Origin: Acidimicrobiia bacterium
GTDB taxonomy: Bacteria; Actinomycetota; Acidimicrobiia; Spongiisociales; UBA4744
Direction: 5' to 3'
DNA length: 36,278 nt
Assembly: GCA_029863625.1 (NCBI GenBank)
Contig: JAOTUY010000031.1
Location: forward strand, 1-36,278
The notes below the pieces were generated by a model. It was not told the origin of the DNA. It saw only the letters and a list, made by a program, of their open reading frames with translations, and searched no databases. Made by a program: the position numbers and the translations under genes. This document shows, piece after piece, positions 16,884 to 25,636 of the stretch; within the stretch, counting starts at the first letter, position 1; each line of letters starts with the position of its first letter.

Positions 16884-17321
16884 TCACCTCGCCGGTGCAA
16901 TCACGACGAGCGCGGCGCCGCCCTTCTGGCGGAGTTCTTCGGCGAACTGCTCGGCCCCGCCCCCGGCAAGCGCGGCGTCCGCGGCAGACCGCGGCCTACC
17001 GATGAGGATCGACCCCGCGGCGACCTCCCGCGCATAGGCGGCGATGGTGTCCGCAAGTGCCCCAACCCGGACCGCGACGGTGAAACGGACGTCATCCAGA
17101 CCTGCGTGTGCCGCGGTAGCCCTCGTCATCGCCAGGTCGCGCCACGCCATCTCGGCGCGGATGGCGTCTTGCTCGCCCTCGTGAAGAGGCTCATAGGCGA
17201 CCGGGTCGACTACCGAAACAAAATGGACGGCTACCCCACGATCGGCGGCGTACTGCAGGGCGGCGAGACGCGTCTGATAGCTCCCGGGGCCACCCCGGAT
17301 GGCACACACGACGTCAGTCAC
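16884..17321 (-). CDS. Universal stress protein-like (UspA fold)
   Basis: A 145-residue protein with an alpha/beta Usp layout: a first strand TDVVCAIRGGPGS, a helix TRLAALQYAADRG, then VHFVSVVDP, and a C-terminal SILIGRP strand with a final ALVVIAPA strand. The usual ATP-binding G-x2-G-x9-G-(S/T) motif is not clear, so nucleotide binding is doubtful. I place the start at the GTG at 17321. It overlaps the antiporter gene so that GTG ACT GA contains that gene's stop codon, indicating coupling. A Usp protein translated with an Na+/H+ antiporter suggests a cytoplasmic regulatory or stress role for it, an inference from position only. Confidence 0.75.
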   Translation of the reverse strand: MTDVVCAIRGGPGSYQTRLAALQYAADRGVAVHFVSVVDPVAYEPLHEGEQDAIRAEMAWRDLAMTRATAAHAGLDDVRFTVAVRVGALADTIAAYAREVAAGSILIGRPRSAADAALAGGGAEQFAEELRQKGGAALVVIAPAR

Positions 17322-19005
17322 CGTCGGCCTCCTGTTCGGAAGGCATTTGCATGATGTCGCCCTGCCGGGCATCGCCCTCGATGAACTCCAGCGCAGCCAG
17401 ATGGTCGTTGATATCGGCCGTCAATTCGGTGAGCACGTCTTCGGCAATCAGCCCGCGCCGGGCCGCGTCCTGAAGGGCGCTCCGCTCCGCCCGGAGTGTG
17501 TCGGTCCGCGCCCGTATGTACATGTCGGTTTCCAGCTCCGGGTAGCGGCGCAGGTGGTTGCGTAATTCCTCCCCATCGCGGGCCAACTCACCCATGTACA
17601 AACCGGCCATCGCGTCATACAGGTCCTGGAAGAGGACCCCCTGGTCGTGCAGCCGCCCCAGCTCATCCAAGCCTGCCTGCTGGGCATAGATCCTTGCCTG
17701 GCGGCGCTGCTGCTCGACCCGCTCGACCGGTTTGGCCGCCAACCCCAGCCGCATGATGAGACGCTCGATGGTGAGACCCTGCACCAGCAGGGTGAACAGC
17801 ACCACCCCGAAGGTCATCACCTGGAGCGTGGACACGACGTCCTCCCCGAGCCGATCCACATCGCCAACCAGACTGAGAGCCAACGCGACCGAGATCGCCC
17901 CGCGCAAGCCGCCCCAGAACATGACGTGCTGGTACCGGCGCGGCACCTTGCGATCCGGCTGGGCAAAACCGTGCACCGTGCCCAGTCCGTACACAACGAA
18001 AAGCCTGGTGACCTGAATGGCCACCAGCGCCACCAGCACCGCGCCGGCCTTGTCCCAGAGCTCGCTGATGTGGATCTGCAGACCGAGGAGCAAGAAGACC
18101 AATGAGTTGACCACGAACGCCGCAAACTCCCAGAAGTTCTCCAGCGTGAGCCGGGTGGTCGGCGATGTGTTGCGCAACCCGATATTGCCGACCATTAGCC
18201 CGGCAGCCACCACAGCGAGGATGCCACTGAGGTGCACGTCGGCGAGGTCAAAGATGGCGCCGAACTCCTCGGCCAGCAGATAGGAGCCGAAGGCGAGCGC
18301 GACGGTGACCACGGTTTCGATGAGGTGATCGTCGAGATTCTTGAGAATCAGCGACGATACGACGTACCCGAGCGCCAGGCCGATGGCCAGGCCACCGAGA
18401 GCGTCGATGAAGAACTGCCCGACCGCCGCGCCAAGCGAAAACGTCGCGCCCGGCCCGGCCGCCGCCAGGGCAAGGGTGAACACCACGAAGGCGACGCCGT
18501 CGTTGAACAGACTCTCACCCTCTACGAGGATTGTCAGCCGCTTTGAGACCCCGATCGACCGGAAGAACGCGATCACGGCAACCGGGTCGGTCGCAGAGAT
18601 CAGTGCGCCAAACGCCACGGCTGCGGGCCAGGGCACCCCTTCGACCAACCCGGCGACGAACCCGCCGACCACGAAGGCTCCGAGCAGCGTTCCAACGAGA
18701 GCGAACAGCAGGACCGGGGCCAGGTCACGCTTGAGGCGGCCCCAAGAGATGTGGACGGTCGCCTCGAACAAGAGCGGCGGCACCAGGACGGCCAGAATCA
18801 GGTCGGCACTTACGTCGATCTGGATGACGTCGGTGGGCAGAAACGCCAGACCCAGCCCGACCACCACCAACGCCACCGTGTAGGGGATGCGGATCCTGCG
18901 GACCGCAACGGCAACCGCCGCCGCGACGGCCAGCAGGAGCACGATGCTGACCTCAGAATTGAGGAGCCCGGCCTCCTGGGCGGCGAAAAGTGACGGCAGA
19001 TCCAC
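17314..19005 (-). CDS. CPA1-type Na+/H+ antiporter (NhaP-like)
   Basis: A 563-residue antiporter with about 12-13 membrane helices (to about 410) and a cytoplasmic helical C-terminal domain of about 150 residues. The CPA1 signatures are GALISATDPVAVIAFFRS (D140, P141) and GESLFNDGVAFVVF with the N168-D169 pair that binds the ion. The C-terminal region holds many acidic and basic helices and no known domain that I recognise. The GTG at 19005 is 8 nt downstream of TACGCT, so the mRNA may be leaderless. GGAGC also lies close upstream. The Usp gene overlaps its 3' end by 8 bp. Confidence 0.93.
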   Translation of the reverse strand: MDLPSLFAAQEAGLLNSEVSIVLLLAVAAAVAVAVRRIRIPYTVALVVVGLGLAFLPTDVIQIDVSADLILAVLVPPLLFEATVHISWGRLKRDLAPVLLFALVGTLLGAFVVGGFVAGLVEGVPWPAAVAFGALISATDPVAVIAFFRSIGVSKRLTILVEGESLFNDGVAFVVFTLALAAAGPGATFSLGAAVGQFFIDALGGLAIGLALGYVVSSLILKNLDDHLIETVVTVALAFGSYLLAEEFGAIFDLADVHLSGILAVVAAGLMVGNIGLRNTSPTTRLTLENFWEFAAFVVNSLVFLLLGLQIHISELWDKAGAVLVALVAIQVTRLFVVYGLGTVHGFAQPDRKVPRRYQHVMFWGGLRGAISVALALSLVGDVDRLGEDVVSTLQVMTFGVVLFTLLVQGLTIERLIMRLGLAAKPVERVEQQRRQARIYAQQAGLDELGRLHDQGVLFQDLYDAMAGLYMGELARDGEELRNHLRRYPELETDMYIRARTDTLRAERSALQDAARRGLIAEDVLTELTADINDHLAALEFIEGDARQGDIMQMPSEQEADGD

Positions 19006-19013
19006 GGGGCTCC

Positions 19014-19019
19014 AGCGTA
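19014..19019 (-). promoter_or_regulatory. Leaderless -10 box of the CPA1 antiporter gene
   Basis: TACGCT on the minus strand lies 8 nt before the GTG at 19005. This is the same hexamer as that before the GNAT gene. The remaining gap to the GDPD gene (19020-19132) shows no other clear signal. Confidence 0.4.
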
Positions 19020-19132
19020 CTCAGGCGCCCTCGCTGCCGCGCGTCACGTCGCTTCATCAACTGAACCGTACCGATCATTCTCGGACAAGCGGCACCTCCC
19101 GGGCACGGCCGTTGAAGATTTCCGTCGCAACC

Positions 19133-19957
19133 TCAGGTGAATCTCACGCGGACCGGGTGATGCGGCCCGCCTGAACCCCGCTGGGCCAGGACCTCGAGGA
19201 GCACATCCGGCACGTCGCTCATCAAGCCGTCGACACCGAGATCGAGCAACCGGTGCATCTCTGAGGACTCATTGATGGTCCAGACGTGCACCTGTTTTCC
19301 CGCCCGGTGTGCCGCCTGGATGAACCGACGGTCGACCACCGTGAGGTTGCCGTGGGTAACCGGCACCTGCAGGGCATCCGCCTTGATTGGGAGACCAATC
19401 CCGAACCGACTGAACAACCAGAACAGGAGCGTCTCATGCCTGGGACTGGAGGTTGACACGCGGCCGTTTGACAGGCGCCGTAGTTCTTTCATCCAGTCAT
19501 CGCCATATCCTCCAACCATCACCCGGCCCCATAGGTTGTGGCGTTCGATGAAAGCTACGAGCGGATCCGCCAAACCTGATTGTTTCAGCTCCAGGGTGAA
19601 GGAGGCGTCCGGTAAGGCGGTCACCACTTCTTCGAGCGTCGGAATGGTGACACCCTGCCCGCGATACGGCCAACCTTGATCTGATCCGAATCGGAAGGCG
19701 GCGTCGAAACGCTTCAATTCGGAGGCGGTGTAGCCGTCGACCGGGCCCGACCCGTCGGTAGTCCGGTCGAGGGTGTCGTCGTGAAACACCACGAGAACGC
19801 CGTCTGCCGACAAGTGCAGATCGGTTTCGAAGTACCGGTACCCGAGTTCCTCCGACTTCCGAAAGGCCAGCAACGTGTTCTCCGGCCATCGCAGCCGGCC
19901 ACCGCGGTGCGAGAATGCGATCGGGTGCTCCAGTGCGAATGGATTGAGACGCTCCAC
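19133..19957 (-). CDS. Glycerophosphodiester phosphodiesterase
   Basis: A 274-residue GDPD-family TIM-barrel enzyme that releases glycerol 3-phosphate from glycerophosphodiesters. The active-site residues are in place: H17 in SHRGG, E26 and T28 in PENT, E44 and D46 in FETDLHLS, and H59 in FHDDTLDRTT. There is no signal peptide, so it is cytoplasmic. The frame is open far upstream, but VERLNPFALEHPIAFSHRGG begins the family homology. The GTG at 19957 follows TAGACT by 8 nt, so it is likely leaderless. It diverges from the EamA gene. Its product could feed GlpD, encoded 6 kb away. Confidence 0.92.
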   Translation of the reverse strand: MERLNPFALEHPIAFSHRGGRLRWPENTLLAFRKSEELGYRYFETDLHLSADGVLVVFHDDTLDRTTDGSGPVDGYTASELKRFDAAFRFGSDQGWPYRGQGVTIPTLEEVVTALPDASFTLELKQSGLADPLVAFIERHNLWGRVMVGGYGDDWMKELRRLSNGRVSTSSPRHETLLFWLFSRFGIGLPIKADALQVPVTHGNLTVVDRRFIQAAHRAGKQVHVWTINESSEMHRLLDLGVDGLMSDVPDVLLEVLAQRGSGGPHHPVRVRFT

Positions 19958-19965
19958 AGGACCCG

Positions 19966-19971
19966 AGTCTA
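19966..19971 (-). promoter_or_regulatory. Leaderless -10 box of the GDPD gene
   Basis: TAGACT on the minus strand lies 8 nt before the GTG at 19957. The hexamer and its closeness to a GTG copy the arrangement at 11244-11258. Confidence 0.45.
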
Positions 19972-20064
19972 TTGATCGCTGCCGCCCCCAATTGTCCTGG
20001 CGTGACTTTCCTGCGCAATGCGCGGGTTTCTCACGCAAGAACGAGGGTATGGTCTCGTCGGGAG

Positions 20065-20922
20065 GTGATTCTGTCCAGCGTGCTGGCCGTGCTGTCCGCC
20101 GCCGCGTTCGGCGCCGGTGACTTCCTGGGCGGACTGGCGTCGCGCCGGTCGAGTCCGCTCCGGGTGGTAGCGGTCTCCCAGCTCTACGGCCTGGCCCTGA
20201 TCGTTGTCCTGCTCCCCGCCTTCCCACCCGATGTCTTCTCGCTCGATGATCTGCTGTGGGGAGCAGCCGCCGGAATCAGTGGGGGTGCGGGTCTGGTGGC
20301 GCTGTACCGTGGGCTGTCGCGAGCCCGGATGGGATTGGTGGCGCCGGTCACGGCCGGAATCGGAGCAATCGTGCCGACGGTGTATGGCCTGCTCGCCGGC
20401 GATCGGCCCTCCACATTGTCGTCGTCGGGAGTCGTGATCGCCCTTCTGGCCATATTCGTCGTCAGTCGGGCACGTCGATCTGACGACGCCGACACGGCCA
20501 CCAGTTTGTGGGGCGCCAGTGGTTTGCCCGAGGCGATTGCCGCGGGCATCGGGTTCGGCGCTTTCTTCATCTTTCTATCGAACGCTTCGGCGGAGAGCGG
20601 CGTCTGGCCACTGGTGGGGGCCCGCCTCGGATCGCAGGCATTGGTCTGGTCGCTGTTGGCCGCTCTCCCCGGAACGGTATCGATCCGCGCGGAAACGAAC
20701 CCGCTGATTCTGGGCGCCGGTCTGCTCGACATCGTCGCCAATGCTCTGTTCCTGTACGCCACCCGCGGCGGAATGCTCGCTCTTGTGGCCGTCATGTCCT
20801 CGCTCTATCCGGCGGCCACCGTGCTGTTGGCCCGGGTGGTGCTCCGCGAACGTCTCAGCCGTTCCCAGATTGGCGGAGTAGCGCTCGCCCTGGCCGGCAT
20901 GGCGCTCATCGCCGCCGGGTAA
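20065..20922 (+). CDS. EamA/DMT-family transporter
   Basis: A 285-residue membrane protein with about 10 hydrophobic helices in two EamA repeats. The first repeat carries [21 protein letters not shown], and the second ends IAAG. The drug/metabolite transporter family exports or imports small metabolites; no substrate can be named. The frame is open upstream to 19972, but membrane homology starts at [16 protein letters not shown]. The GTG at 20065 is preceded directly by GGGAG and 11 nt earlier by TATGGT, so it may be near-leaderless. The recQ gene starts 29 bp after its stop. Confidence 0.85.
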   Translation: MILSSVLAVLSAAAFGAGDFLGGLASRRSSPLRVVAVSQLYGLALIVVLLPAFPPDVFSLDDLLWGAAAGISGGAGLVALYRGLSRARMGLVAPVTAGIGAIVPTVYGLLAGDRPSTLSSSGVVIALLAIFVVSRARRSDDADTATSLWGASGLPEAIAAGIGFGAFFIFLSNASAESGVWPLVGARLGSQALVWSLLAALPGTVSIRAETNPLILGAGLLDIVANALFLYATRGGMLALVAVMSSLYPAATVLLARVVLRERLSRSQIGGVALALAGMALIAAG

Positions 20923-20937
20923 GTCACTCGGCCGCAG

Positions 20938-20943
20938 TACCGT
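20938..20943 (+). promoter_or_regulatory. Leaderless -10 box of recQ
   Basis: TACCGT lies 8 nt before the ATG at 20952. The intervening GGGGGACC could serve weakly as a ribosome-binding site if transcription starts upstream. Confidence 0.35.
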
Positions 20944-20951
20944 GGGGGACC

Positions 20952-22634
20952 ATGCCCGAGACCTCGGTTACCGACCAGATTGAGCAACTCGCCTCGCTGC
21001 TGACCGAGGGCGATGTCACCGCTGCCGCGGACCTGCTGGCGCATGTGCGCAATCGTTGGCGCCATGAGGCCGATGCATTCCCGCCGGGGGCGGTGCGAGC
21101 CCTCCAGGAGCATGCCATTGCCGTCAACACTGCTTTGCTTGGCGAGGTTGACGAGGTGTTGAAGAACACCTTTGGTTACTCGACCTTCCGTCCCGGGCAG
21201 CACGAAATAATCGAGGCGGCTATCTCCGGCCAGGACTGCATCGGGATCATGCCGACCGGAGCGGGCAAGTCACTCACCTACCAATTGGCAGCACGGATTC
21301 TGGGTGGGACTTCATTGGTGATCTCGCCGCTGATCGCACTGATGAAAGACCAGGTCGATGCCCTGGACGAGATCGGCATACGAGCGACGTTCCTCAATTC
21401 GAGCCTCAGCTCCGCCGAGCGAACCGAGCGCACCAAGCGGATGCGCAACGGCGAGTACGAGCTGGTCTACGCCGCCCCCGAAGGGCTCGAGGCATCGGTG
21501 GGATCCGCCTTGGCCACTATGGATCTGAGCCTGATCGCGGTCGACGAGGCCCACTGCATCTCGCAATGGGGCCACGACTTCCGTCCCGCCTACCGCAAGT
21601 TGGCCGGGCTCAAGTCACGGTTCGGGGTACCCGTCCTGGCCCTGACTGCGACGGCAACTTCCGAAGTGATGCGCGACATTGAGAATCAGCTCGGCCTTTC
21701 GAACCCTCTCCAGTTCCGCGGATCCTTCTTTCGACCCAATCTCAAGATTCACGCGTTGAAAAAGGGCGACCACGACGGCCGCCGAATCAAAGTGCGCGAG
21801 TCGATCGGCAAGTTGTGCTTGGCCCGCAAGGGCGAAAGTGGGATCGTGTACACCCTGTCCCGAGCCTCCGCAGAGTCCACGGCCGAGTATCTCAATAAAC
21901 TCGGCATCCGGACGCTGCCCTACCACGCCGGCCTCAGCTCCGAGGACCGAACGACGACTCAAGACGCATTCATCCGTGATGACATCGACGTGGTGTGCGC
22001 CACAGTGGCCTTCGGCATGGGCATCGACAAGTCGAACGTCCGGTACGTCATCCACCGCGACATGCCCAAGTCAATTGAGGGTTACTACCAGGAGATCGGT
22101 CGGGCGGGACGCGACGGGATCGACAGCGACTGCATCCTCTTCTATTCGTGGCCGGATGTGCTGAACCTGGAGCGGATGATGGGCGGCGGCGAAGTCGGCG
22201 AGTCACATCGGCGCCAGATCCGGGCCATGTACGACTGGGCAGAGCGGAACACCTGCCGTCACCAGACCATTGCCCGCTACTTCGGCGACCGGATAGACCG
22301 CTGCCACACCTCGTGCGACTTCTGCACCGGCATCGACCCGCTGGAAATGCTCACAGCCAAATCGAAGACGAACGCTGTGTCTACCATCGCGACCTTCGAC
22401 GCCACCACTGCCAGACATCTACCTCTGTTCGACGATCTCAAGACACTGCGCCGACAGCTCGCCGACGCCAAGGGAGTTCCCGCCTACGTCGTGTTCAGCG
22501 ACGCCACCCTGATGGCGATGGCTGCCTGTCGACCCACAAGCGAAGCCGAGCTGCTGGACGTGAGCGGGGTTGGCCCCAAGAAGTTGGAGACGTACGGTGG
22601 AGCATTCCTCGAGGTACTCCGGGCCGCCGACTAA
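20952..22634 (+). CDS. recQ: RecQ-family DNA helicase without winged-helix domain
   Basis: A 560-residue 3'-5' DNA helicase. An unusual 70-residue N-terminal extension precedes the core. Motif 0 is FRPGQ (79-83). Walker A is MPTGAGKS (100-107). The Walker B box is VDEAH (197-201), and the aromatic-rich loop is [11 protein letters not shown]. Motif VI is [10 protein letters not shown]. Zinc ligands C435, C451, C455 and C458 follow. An HRDC-like domain occupies about 488-560. Only about 30 residues separate the zinc site from HRDC, so the roughly 110-residue winged helix of E. coli RecQ is absent. I rejected the frame's extension to 20508, which overlaps the EamA gene. The last codons overlap the convergent hutI by 4 bp (CTAA). 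Confidence 0.93.
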   Translation: MPETSVTDQIEQLASLLTEGDVTAAADLLAHVRNRWRHEADAFPPGAVRALQEHAIAVNTALLGEVDEVLKNTFGYSTFRPGQHEIIEAAISGQDCIGIMPTGAGKSLTYQLAARILGGTSLVISPLIALMKDQVDALDEIGIRATFLNSSLSSAERTERTKRMRNGEYELVYAAPEGLEASVGSALATMDLSLIAVDEAHCISQWGHDFRPAYRKLAGLKSRFGVPVLALTATATSEVMRDIENQLGLSNPLQFRGSFFRPNLKIHALKKGDHDGRRIKVRESIGKLCLARKGESGIVYTLSRASAESTAEYLNKLGIRTLPYHAGLSSEDRTTTQDAFIRDDIDVVCATVAFGMGIDKSNVRYVIHRDMPKSIEGYYQEIGRAGRDGIDSDCILFYSWPDVLNLERMMGGGEVGESHRRQIRAMYDWAERNTCRHQTIARYFGDRIDRCHTSCDFCTGIDPLEMLTAKSKTNAVSTIATFDATTARHLPLFDDLKTLRRQLADAKGVPAYVVFSDATLMAMAACRPTSEAELLDVSGVGPKKLETYGGAFLEVLRAAD

Positions 22635-23896
22635 CCCTTCCCCTGCAACGGGGAAGGGCGCTCGACCACGACGGCGCCGTCCTTGATCACCTTCCAGACC
22701 AGATTGGCTCCCGGCCGGTAGGGGATGTGGACCGAGGAGGGAGCGTCCAGAATCACCAAATCTGCGGCGGTCCCCGCGCCGATCCACCCCTTGTCGGGTT
22801 CCTCGAGTGCGAGCGCCCCGCCCCGGGTGGCTGCCCACACGGCCTCGGCCGGAGACAACCCCGTCTCCAGGGCGGCCACGGCGATCACGAATTGCATGCT
22901 CTCCACATACGAGGTGCCGGGATTGCAGTCGGTAGCGAGCGCAACCGTTACTCCGGCGTCCCACAGAAGACGGGCCGGGGCCTGGGGTGTGCGCATCGAA
23001 AATGAAGCCGCGGGCAACAACGTGGCTACGGTTCCGGCCGCGGCTAATGCCGCCGCACCTTCCTCATCGATATGGTCCAGGTGGTCGGCGGAGACCGCTC
23101 CGACTTCGGCGGCCAGCAAGGCCGCCCCGGTGGCGACGAGCTGTTCGGCATGGACTCTGGGCTTCAAGCCGAAGTGCTTTCCGGCCTCGAGGATGTGCCT
23201 AGCTTCGGGCACGGTGAAGGCACCCCGGTCGCAGAACACATCGCAGTAGCGAGCCAGGGGCGCCAGTAACGGCAGCATCTCCTCTTCGACAAGACGGATG
23301 TAGCTCTCTCGATCGCCGGCGAATTCCGGGGGCACGACGTGCGCTCCGAGCACGGTGCCGACGGTATCGATCGGAACCAGCTTCCCGATTGCACTGGCAG
23401 CTTCGAGCATGCGCAACTCGGTGGGAACGTCGAGTCCGTATCCCGATTTGATCTCTACTGTGGTCGTTCCATGCGTCAGCATCCGTTCGGCCCGCAGCCG
23501 GGCACTCTCGACCAACCCGACCGCGGCCGCTTCCCGAACCGCCCGGCGGGTCGCTCGCACCGTCGCCTGAATTCCGCCCCCGGCGGCCAGAATCGTTTCG
23601 TACGATTCACCTGCCAAACGACGTGTGAACTCTTCGCCACGTTCCCCGGCGAAAACCAAATGCGTGTGGGAGTCGACGAACCCGGGCAGCACAGCCCGCC
23701 CGGCACAGTCGAGATCTGGCAAGTCGAAATATTCATCGGGCAGATCCTCGAGGGGACCGGCCCAATCCACTCTGCCGCTACGAATGGCTATGGCCGCGTG
23801 GTTGACGATGCCGAGTAGTCCCGCCTCAACCCGACGGGGATCATTAGTGACCAGCTCGCCGATTCCCCGCAGGATGAGGTCGGACGGCTCGGTCAT
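22631..23896 (-). CDS. hutI: Imidazolonepropionase
   Basis: A 421-residue amidohydrolase that hydrolyses imidazolonepropionate to formimino-glutamate, the third step of histidine breakdown. The metal-binding motif [10 protein letters not shown] lies near 75-84, and later family motifs include [25 protein letters not shown] and ATDCNPGTS. Length is normal (about 400-420). The ATG overlaps the hutU stop as ATGA (23893-23896), so the two are translationally coupled. The end overlaps recQ on the other strand. Confidence 0.97.
   Translation of the reverse strand: MTEPSDLILRGIGELVTNDPRRVEAGLLGIVNHAAIAIRSGRVDWAGPLEDLPDEYFDLPDLDCAGRAVLPGFVDSHTHLVFAGERGEEFTRRLAGESYETILAAGGGIQATVRATRRAVREAAAVGLVESARLRAERMLTHGTTTVEIKSGYGLDVPTELRMLEAASAIGKLVPIDTVGTVLGAHVVPPEFAGDRESYIRLVEEEMLPLLAPLARYCDVFCDRGAFTVPEARHILEAGKHFGLKPRVHAEQLVATGAALLAAEVGAVSADHLDHIDEEGAAALAAAGTVATLLPAASFSMRTPQAPARLLWDAGVTVALATDCNPGTSYVESMQFVIAVAALETGLSPAEAVWAATRGGALALEEPDKGWIGAGTAADLVILDAPSSVHIPYRPGANLVWKVIKDGAVVVERPSPLQGKG
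22635..22658. terminator. Hairpin at the recQ/hutI junction (candidate terminator)
   Basis: CCCTTCCCC (22635-22643), a 6-nt loop and GGGGAAGGG (22650-22658) form a perfect 9-bp stem. It starts one base after the recQ stop and lies within the last codons of the convergent hutI. No T-run follows. It could end recQ transcription and shield hutI from antisense reading. Confidence 0.5.
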
Positions 23897-25551
23897 GTCT
23901 CCAGCATCGGGATGCGCACATCCCGGTCCCGGGCCACGTCTATCGCCCGCTGATACCCGGCGTCGGCGTGCCGGATCACGCCCGTGCCGGGGTCGTTGGT
24001 CAAGACCCGCTCGAGCCGGAGGGCGGCAGAAGCCGTCCCGTCGGCGACCACCTGAGCTCCCGCGTGGATCGATTTGCCGATACCGACCCCGCCACCGTGA
24101 TGAACTGCCACCCAGGCGGCCCCTGAGGCGGTATTGAGCAGAGCGTTGAGAATCGGCCAGTCGGCAATCGCGTCGGATCCATCGGCCATGGCCTCAGTCT
24201 CCCGGTACGGCGAAGCCACCGAGCCCGAGTCGAGATGGTCCCTGCCGATGACGATGGGGGCCGAGACCCGGCCGGACTGCACCAGCTCGTTGAAGGCCAG
24301 ACCGGCCTTGTCACGTTCGCCGTAGCCCAGCCAGCAGATTCTGGCAGGAAGACCCTGAAACTCGACCCGCTCCGCAGCCAGGCGCAGCCAGCGTTGCAGA
24401 CCCCGGTTGTCGGGAAACAAATCGCTTATGACCCTATCGGTCGCGGCAATATCGGCAGGATCGCCCGAAAGGGCCAGCCACCGGAAGGGCCCCATACCCT
24501 CGCACATCAGGGGCCGGAGATAGGCGGGCATGAAGCCCACAAACGCGAACGCATCCTGATAACCCCCGAGCACAGCCTCACCCCGCAGATTGTTCCCATA
24601 ATCGAAGACCTCAGCGCCGCCTTGTTGAAAACCCACCATGGCTCGGCAATGAACGGCCATCGAGGCGCGGGCTTCCTCCACATAGCGGTGGGGATCCTTG
24701 ACGCGCAGCGCACCGGCTTCTTCCACGTCGTACCCCTGCGGAACGTAGCCGTTGAGAGGGTCGTGGGCGGATGTTTGATCGGTAACGATGTCGATCTCGA
24801 CACCGCGGCGCAGCAACTCCGGGACGACGTCGGCCGCGTTGCCGCGGATGCCGATCGACAGGGCCCGCCGTTGCTGTTTGGCGCTGAGCGCCAACGCAAC
24901 GGCCTGGTCGAGTGACGTAGCTTCCTCATCGAGATACCGGGTCTCGAGTCTCCGCTGGATACGAGAAGGATCGACATCCACGACCAGGGCAACCCCCTCG
25001 TTCATCGTGACGGCCAGAGGTTGGGCACCGCCCATCCCTCCCAGTCCACCGGTAAGCGTGATCGTCCCGGCCAAACTTCCGCCGAACTTCTGCTCGGCGA
25101 TCGCCGCGAACGTCTGAAAAGTCCCCTGCAGGATCCCTTGCGTGCCGATATAGATCCACGAGCCGGCCGTCATCTGCCCATACATGATGAGACCGGCTGC
25201 CTCGAGTTCCCAGAATCGTTCCCACGTTGCCCAGTCGGGAACCAGCAGGCTGTTGGCGATCAGCACGCGTGGGGCCATCTCGTGGGTGCGGAAGACTCCG
25301 ACCGGCTTCCCCGATTGGACCAGGAGGGTTTCGTCGTTATCCAGGGTCTGGAGGCTCCGTACGATGGCATCGAAGGCGTCCCAGGAGCGAGCTGCCTTGC
25401 CGCGACCGCCGTACACCACCAATTCGTCAGGGTTCTCGGCCACCTCGGGATCGAGGTTGTTCATGAGACAACGCAGGGCGGCTTCCTGCAACCATCCTTT
25501 GGTTTGCAGTTCAGTCCCTCGCGGGGCGCGGACCGGTCGAGGACCGGACAT
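23893..25551 (-). CDS. hutU: Urocanate hydratase
   Basis: A 552-residue NAD+-containing enzyme that converts urocanate to imidazolonepropionate. The Gly-rich NAD-binding stretch [12 protein letters not shown] lies near 168-179. The conserved active-site Cys is in [13 protein letters not shown] (C406 from this start). Length matches the family. I chose the ATG at 25551 because GGAGGT lies 4 nt before it; an ATG at 25563 is also in frame and would place the Cys at 410, as in well-studied homologues. It forms an operon with hutI. The 86-bp gap to glpD shows no clear promoter. Confidence 0.97.
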   Translation of the reverse strand: MSGPRPVRAPRGTELQTKGWLQEAALRCLMNNLDPEVAENPDELVVYGGRGKAARSWDAFDAIVRSLQTLDNDETLLVQSGKPVGVFRTHEMAPRVLIANSLLVPDWATWERFWELEAAGLIMYGQMTAGSWIYIGTQGILQGTFQTFAAIAEQKFGGSLAGTITLTGGLGGMGGAQPLAVTMNEGVALVVDVDPSRIQRRLETRYLDEEATSLDQAVALALSAKQQRRALSIGIRGNAADVVPELLRRGVEIDIVTDQTSAHDPLNGYVPQGYDVEEAGALRVKDPHRYVEEARASMAVHCRAMVGFQQGGAEVFDYGNNLRGEAVLGGYQDAFAFVGFMPAYLRPLMCEGMGPFRWLALSGDPADIAATDRVISDLFPDNRGLQRWLRLAAERVEFQGLPARICWLGYGERDKAGLAFNELVQSGRVSAPIVIGRDHLDSGSVASPYRETEAMADGSDAIADWPILNALLNTASGAAWVAVHHGGGVGIGKSIHAGAQVVADGTASAALRLERVLTNDPGTGVIRHADAGYQRAIDVARDRDVRIPMLET

Positions 25552-25636
25552 CGTTACCTCCATGGTCGGCGACGACGCTGAGGCTACCGATCAAGACAGG
25601 ACCGCGAGGACGCCCGCCTTCACAGCGACCGCGGCG

